NCBI GenBank assembly: GCA_003531115.1 | Contig: DQHT01000034.1 | Span: forward strand, 5,573-15,543 | Direction of reading: 5' to 3' | DNA: 9,971 nt | DNA from: Bacteroidota bacterium | GTDB lineage: Bacteria; Bacteroidota; Bacteroidia; UBA8524 | Shown here: positions 6,416 through 9,971 of the stretch, piece by piece | Layout: each line of letters starts with the position of its first letter | Numbering within the stretch: the stretch's first letter is position 1 | The notes under the pieces: model-generated | The model's database searches: none | What the model was told of the DNA's origin: nothing | The model's input: the letters and a program-made list of their open reading frames with translations, nothing else | Translations under genes and position numbers: made by a program

Positions 6416-9400
6416 TTACTCAACGATCACTTTTGTTTCTGCACGACTTCCGTTTAATCGATCGAAAAGTTGAATCGTATACAATCCAGGCTGATTTATA
6501 TATACCCGGATGCGGTTAGATTCAATAAAGACAGGTGCTTGAACAAGCTGGCCCAGTGCATTCAAAACCCTCAGGTCCAGCATTTCCAGGTCGCCGGCGT
6601 ATTCAATATTAAAATCCCCGTTATTCGGATTGGGGTAGAGGAGAAAAAATAAGCTTTTGCTTTCATTCAAACCTACATTGTATACCAGCACGCATTCCGA
6701 GGTGTCCGTGCAACTATTCAGCGTCACTTCTACTGCATAGGTTCCATTTACCGCAGCGGTAAAACTCCGGCTATTGGCCCCGGGAATGGGGAGATAATTC
6801 GCTGTACAATCCAGCCAGCGGTACGTTGCTCCGAGGGCATTTGCAGAAAACGTCGGAGAAACTCCACCAACAGAAACGTCAACCGTATCAATGGTGAGGA
6901 AAATAGTCAGGAAACTGTCGCAACCTAACTGGTTAACCAAGGTATCCAAATATGTTCCTGAATTCGTCCAGGTGTACTTCCCACTCGGAGAAATATAGGA
7001 AAAACAAGCCTCAGGATAAATGGAATCGGCACTGGAAGAATTCACGGTAAGGTAAATGCTAAGTACGCTGTCGCAGCCGTATTGGTTGACCAGGGTATCG
7101 AGGTAAGTATTCGACATGGTCCAGGTGTATTTTCCGCTCGGGGAAGTGTATTCATTGCAAACCACGGGGTTAATGGTATCATAACTGCTTCTCAATATGC
7201 GTAAATGAAGGGTAATGACGCTGTCGCAACCCGTACTGTTTAACAAAGTAAAAGTGGCACTATCGGTATCGGAAGTATAAGTGATGCTGTCGATCCAGGT
7301 ATACTGATCGCAGGCAACAACGGAGTCTGTCCCGGCATTGGGGAAACAAATCTCCACCAGATCTCCGCGCGGATTGCCACCTCCAAAATTGGTAACGGAA
7401 AATTTAACCCGCATACTGTCGCTAAGCAGATCATATTCGAAAACCTTTCCTTCAGGGGCACTATAATCATCGCTGGTCATGCCATAAAGATTGCCATTTC
7501 TTGCCTGGATCAAACTTCCGTGGGGACTATATCCCTTGTTGTTATAAAAATCAAAGCTGTATTTCAAATGGTACAAGCCTGAATCCAGATCGTACTCAAA
7601 AATTACCCCTTTATTACCGGTTCCCCCTTCGCTTGTAAGCCCGTACAAACGCCCATTCGTTGCCTGGATCAACCCGCCTTCCGGCCGGGCCCCGCCGGTA
7701 CCATCAAATACGTGTATTTCACTATATGCCTGATTAATCAGGTCAAAGGAAAAAATTGACCCGACAAAACTTGGATAGTTTATGCCGCTTCCGGACATGC
7801 CGTACAAAAGGCCGTTATCAGCCTGAAGTAAGGTTCCAACAGGGTGTTCACCACTGTTCGTACCGTCAAAATTCAGGACAATCACGATACTGTCGCTGGC
7901 CGGATCATACGAATAGATGACTCCAAAATTATGTGTGCCCCCACTTTGGGTAGTGCCGTACAATTTTCCATCATTGGCCTGGATCAACTTGCCCAGGGGA
8001 TATGCACCTTTCGCAGCACCATCGAAGTCAAGTATTTTCCGAAATAGGATCGTATTAGGGTCGTATTCAAACAATACACCCAGGTCATTCGCACCTCCGA
8101 AGCGTGTAATACCATAAATTTTCCCATTATCAGCTACCGTTAAGTCATTTCCCCATGGGTTCTTCCCTTTTCCTGCACCATCAAAATCGATCCTTTTGAA
8201 AAAACTGCCATTAACAGGGTCCATTTCAAACAAAGTTCCCTGGTAATTTTTACCACCATTATAGGACATGCCAAAAAGTTTTCCATTGCTTAACTGCACC
8301 ATACTTCCTGTAGGCTGAATTGCAAGTGGTTCCCGGAAACTTAGTTCAATCAGGAAAGTGTCTTTTGACAAGTTATAGGAAAAGATCGTGCCTGCTCCAT
8401 TCGTCCCGCCTCCACTTGCCATTCCATAGAGTTTTCCATCCGTAAATTGCCCCAAACTGCCATACGGATATGAACCGGATGCCGCACCATTAAAATCGAG
8501 CTTTTTGATGAATGAATCATTACTCAGGTTATACTCAAAGAACACGCCGATACCATTTGCACCCCCAGAATTGGTTAAGCCATATAAGTTTCCGTTGCTT
8601 GCAAAAGCCAGACTGCCATAAGGAGAAGAGCCAGTATTGATCCCGTCAAAATCCATTTTTTTCATGATCTGACGGGTGCTGGTGTCAAATTCAAACAAAA
8701 CGCCATTTCCATACGTGCCACCACCACTTGTCATTCCGTATAATTTCCCGTTCACCTCACATAAGCGTCCTCTTGGAGCGGAACCCGAACTCCCTGTAAA
8801 ATCGGCCTCCTTACTAAAGGAATCGGTACCAATATCATAACGAAAGACGGATCCGTTTCCGCTTGCCCCTCCGCTTATGGTCATTCCATAGACTTTGCCA
8901 TTTGAGGCCTGCATCAGACTGCCGAATAAAGCCATACCGCCATTATTGCTCCCATTAAAATCATGTATCCGCCTGAGACTGTCTGTAGCCGGATCGAATT
9001 CAAAAAGCACTCCGGCACCATACCTTCCTCCGCTTACTGTTCCGCCATATATTTTCCCATTTGATGCTTCCAATAAGCGACCATAGATGCCATAACCCGT
9101 CGAGTCATCCAGGTCTTTCAGGTTGGTGAACACACCATTACCCGGATCGAAAGAATACAGGATTCCTTTGCCATAAGCCCCGCCTGAATAAGTGGCACCA
9201 TAAATTTTTCCGTTTGAAGCCTGGATCAAACTTGCATACGGACTGGTTCCTAAGCCTGGCGCTCCAAAATGGTAAAGGGCTTTGTAACTCCCTGTTTTGG
9301 GGTCAAATTGATAAAGTACACCGCGCCCATAGTTACCATCTCCAACAGTAACACCATAGAGTTTTCCATTGGTGGCAAAACAGGGTTCGGCAATCAAGGG

Positions 9401-9598
9401 GGCAGTACCGGCAAAAAAGCCCATTGATAAAACAAGGGAATCGTTGTTGCCATTGGCATCTGCTTTAAACATGGTGCCTGCACCAAAGGCCCCTCCATTC
9501 ATGGTTAATCCCCAGAGTTCTGTATTTTGAGCATAACTTTTAGGGAAGGAAAAAAAGAACAGAAAAAATGCGATCAAAACCGCGGGAAAGGCTTTCAT
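6416..9598 (-). CDS. GloVer-repeat secreted protein with T9SS type A sorting domain
   Basis: The complete 1060-residue protein starts with a signal peptide (residues 1-24, long FFLFFF core, ending SYAQ). Residues about 25-750 are 14 tandem repeats of about 50 residues built on K-L-Y-G-x-T-x-x-G-G-x-x-G-x-G-x-L-F-x-Y-D-P. This matches the repeat known as GloVer or Gloeo_Verruco (TIGR03803, choice-of-anchor tandem repeat). Residues 763-904 are three cysteine-spaced modules, 905-975 look Ig/PKD-like, and 986-1060 form a T9SS sorting domain (LYPNPNNGDF, then LRVLNALGQLV, then GLYTIQLF). Such proteins are exported by Sec, cross the outer membrane through T9SS and are released or anchored at the surface. 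No enzymatic motif is visible and the function is unknown. The ATG at 9598 fits the signal peptide. It reads in the same direction as mlaE, whose start is 91 bases downstream of its stop. Confidence 0.93.
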   Translation of the reverse strand: MKAFPAVLIAFFLFFFSFPKSYAQNTELWGLTMNGGAFGAGTMFKADANGNNDSLVLSMGFFAGTAPLIAEPCFATNGKLYGVTVGDGNYGRGVLYQFDPKTGSYKALYHFGAPGLGTSPYASLIQASNGKIYGATYSGGAYGKGILYSFDPGNGVFTNLKDLDDSTGYGIYGRLLEASNGKIYGGTVSGGRYGAGVLFEFDPATDSLRRIHDFNGSNNGGMALFGSLMQASNGKVYGMTISGGASGNGSVFRYDIGTDSFSKEADFTGSSGSAPRGRLCEVNGKLYGMTSGGGTYGNGVLFEFDTSTRQIMKKMDFDGINTGSSPYGSLAFASNGNLYGLTNSGGANGIGVFFEYNLSNDSFIKKLDFNGAASGSYPYGSLGQFTDGKLYGMASGGGTNGAGTIFSYNLSKDTFLIELSFREPLAIQPTGSMVQLSNGKLFGMSYNGGKNYQGTLFEMDPVNGSFFKRIDFDGAGKGKNPWGNDLTVADNGKIYGITRFGGANDLGVLFEYDPNTILFRKILDFDGAAKGAYPLGKLIQANDGKLYGTTQSGGTHNFGVIYSYDPASDSIVIVLNFDGTNSGEHPVGTLLQADNGLLYGMSGSGINYPSFVGSIFSFDLINQAYSEIHVFDGTGGARPEGGLIQATNGRLYGLTSEGGTGNKGVIFEYDLDSGLYHLKYSFDFYNNKGYSPHGSLIQARNGNLYGMTSDDYSAPEGKVFEYDLLSDSMRVKFSVTNFGGGNPRGDLVEICFPNAGTDSVVACDQYTWIDSITYTSDTDSATFTLLNSTGCDSVITLHLRILRSSYDTINPVVCNEYTSPSGKYTWTMSNTYLDTLVNQYGCDSVLSIYLTVNSSSADSIYPEACFSYISPSGKYTWTNSGTYLDTLVNQLGCDSFLTIFLTIDTVDVSVGGVSPTFSANALGATYRWLDCTANYLPIPGANSRSFTAAVNGTYAVEVTLNSCTDTSECVLVYNVGLNESKSLFFLLYPNPNNGDFNIEYAGDLEMLDLRVLNALGQLVQAPVFIESNRIRVYINQPGLYTIQLFDRLNGSRAETKVIVE
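6419..6643 (-). other. T9SS type A C-terminal sorting domain
   Basis: The last 75 residues (986-1060) have the three expected blocks: YPNP followed by N-N-G-D-F, a middle L-R-V-L-N-A-L-G-Q-L-V strand pair, and G-L-Y-T-I-Q-L-F followed by a K-V-I-V-E end. This domain directs export through the type IX secretion system. It implies that the genome carries a working T9SS elsewhere. Confidence 0.92.
6887..7312 (-). repeat. Three 51-residue cysteine-spaced modules
   Basis: Residues 763-904 of the same protein. The modules start at C763, C814 and C865, exactly 51 residues apart, and each has a second cysteine exactly 28 residues on (C791, C842, C893) in the motif G-C-D-S-x-(L/I)-(T/S)-(L/I). Modules 2 and 3 are nearly identical over SPSGKYTW and TYLDTLVNQ. 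This type of repeat is common in Bacteroidota secreted proteins. A disulfide within each module is plausible but inferred. Confidence 0.85.
7349..9526 (-). repeat. 14 tandem GloVer-type repeats (~50 residues each)
   Basis: Residues about 25-750 of the 1060-residue protein. Each unit opens with (K/N/R)-(L/I)-Y-G-x-T and ends with (L)-x-(Q)-A-(S/D/T)-N-G. The unit boundaries I read are NTELWG, KLYGVT, KIYGAT, KIYGGT, KVYGMT, KLYGMT, NLYGLT, KLYGMA, KLFGMS, KIYGIT, KLYGTT, LLYGMS, RLYGLT and NLYGMT. The first and last units are the most divergent; unit 12 has a longer G-x-N-Y-P-S-F loop. Unit lengths stay near 50-54 residues throughout. Confidence 0.88.
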
Positions 9599-9618
9599 AA
9601 CAAGACATTAGGTCCTGA

Positions 9619-9626
9619 CAAAGTTA
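9619..9626 (-). promoter_or_regulatory. Candidate -7 box for the GloVer-repeat gene
   Basis: On the minus strand this reads TAACTTTG, a full TAnnTTTG match, about 21 bases before the ATG at 9598. A TTTTG sits 15 bases upstream, slightly closer than the usual -33 spacing of about 17-23. A second full match, TACTTTTG (9642-9649), overlaps that TTTTG and could be an alternative -7 box with a leader of about 40 bases. Confidence 0.4.
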
Positions 9627-9684
9627 GAATTGAGGTCTTGGCAAAAGTATGAGTCAGGTCATCTTAATTCCTGAAATTTCTCAA

Positions 9685-9858
9685 CTAGCCTATCTCCACC
9701 ATCTTGCCATGCCGTTCTGCTTTCGCCCTTCCCCAGGCTGCCATGGCACGAAAAACAGGTTCAAGAGCTACGGAACAATTACTGCCCATCTGGTTAAAAC
9801 TTTGGATGGCGAAAGGGACGCCGATGTTTAACTTCGGGATCGTCACTGGCTGACGCAC
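9685..9858 (-). CDS. Doubtful small ORF, or remnant of a repeat element
   Basis: The minus-strand frame is open from 9891 to a TAG at 9685-9687. Possible starts are GTG at 9858 or 9846, or ATG at 9789, giving 57, 53 or 34 residues. The C-terminal part reads ALEPVFRAMAAWGRAKAERH, an alanine- and arginine-rich, helix-like stretch that looks more protein-like than chance sequence. I see no Shine-Dalgarno and no family I can name. The first codons overlap the 14-bp tandem repeat, so the frame may be part of an intergenic repeat rather than a gene. The overlapping plus-strand frame at 9649-9831 looks less protein-like. Confidence 0.2.
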   Translation of the reverse strand: MRQPVTIPKLNIGVPFAIQSFNQMGSNCSVALEPVFRAMAAWGRAKAERHGKMVEIG

Positions 9859-9889
9859 CTTGGCTGGCGCGCGAGGGCTGACGCTTGAG
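9848..9889. repeat. Three tandem 14-bp units with GGCTGRCGC core
   Basis: The core GGCTGACGC occurs at 9848-9856 and 9876-9884, with GGCTGGCGC at 9862-9870. The three starts are exactly 14 bases apart and the remaining five bases of each unit vary. The array is much richer in G+C than the sequence on either side. Confidence 0.7.
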
Positions 9890-9894
9890 CATTA

Positions 9895-9971
9895 GACGCA
9901 ATGGCGCTAGGGCGCAAAGTTGTTAGTGTTTGAGGGTCAAATAAGCTAGCGAAAGAATACTCTTGCGCCAG
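9895..9971. repeat. Degenerate GCGYC-rich intergenic repeat with inverted arms
   Basis: Read on the minus strand, TTTGCGCCC, TAGCGCCA and TTGCGTCT follow one another as 8-9 base degenerate units (about 9896-9920). On the plus strand, GGCGCAAAG (9911-9919) is mirrored by CTTGCGCC (9962-9969), and CGCTAG (9905-9910) by CTAGCG (9946-9951). The two pairs of arms cross, so they cannot both form in one simple hairpin. The element runs to the window edge and may be cut off. Confidence 0.45.

Larger units (their letters stand above)
9599..9971. other. Gene-poor region upstream of the GloVer-repeat gene
   Basis: These 373 bases hold the two candidate -7 boxes near 9619-9649, the doubtful small ORF, the 14-bp tandem units and the GCGYC-rich repeat at the edge. 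I see no convincing gene, tRNA or terminator. Confidence 0.6.

Noticed and set aside
6887..9526. CRISPR or DNA-level satellite array
   Set aside because: The repeats are protein repeats in one continuous reading frame; spacing and sequence vary at the DNA level.

Overview
The window comes from a Bacteroidota genome. The signs are a type IX secretion (T9SS) C-terminal sorting domain, large secreted multi-repeat proteins with signal peptides ending in SYAQ/SYSQ, Bacteroidota-type promoter -7 boxes (TAnnTTTG), weak or absent Shine-Dalgarno sequences, and an MlaE-MlaF-MlaD gene order. I cannot place it below phylum from sequence alone. All five confident genes lie on the minus strand, so the window is transcribed from right to left.

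Right to left: (i) 9599-9971 is a gene-poor stretch with a G+C-rich, repeat-rich tract at about 9840-9971, one doubtful minus-strand reading frame, and two promoter-like -7 boxes just before the next gene. (ii) 9598-6416 encodes a 1060-residue secreted protein. It has a signal peptide, about 14 GloVer-type ~50-residue repeats, three 51-residue cysteine-spaced modules, an Ig/PKD-like region and a T9SS sorting domain. (iii) 6324-3750 is a tightly coupled mlaE-mlaF-mlaD operon (permease, ATPase, membrane-anchored MCE protein) for phospholipid transport between inner and outer membrane. Both junctions are 4-base ATGA overlaps, and a perfect -7 box lies just upstream of mlaE. (iv) 3667-1 is a very large secreted protein that runs off the left edge. 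Its 1222 visible residues contain two seven-bladed YCF48/BNR-like propellers and several Ig/PKD-like modules.

The three mla products should form one transporter; the usual partners MlaC and MlaB are not in this window. The two giant proteins flanking the operon are surface or secreted proteins with no visible mechanistic link to lipid transport.

The most interesting structural point is in the left-hand protein. Each propeller appears to be inserted inside an Ig/PKD-like module at the same position, and uninterrupted copies of that module lie in the same protein for comparison. I found no defence system, CRISPR array, transposase, tRNA or rRNA. Apart from the right-hand repeat tract, this looks like ordinary chromosomal Bacteroidota sequence.
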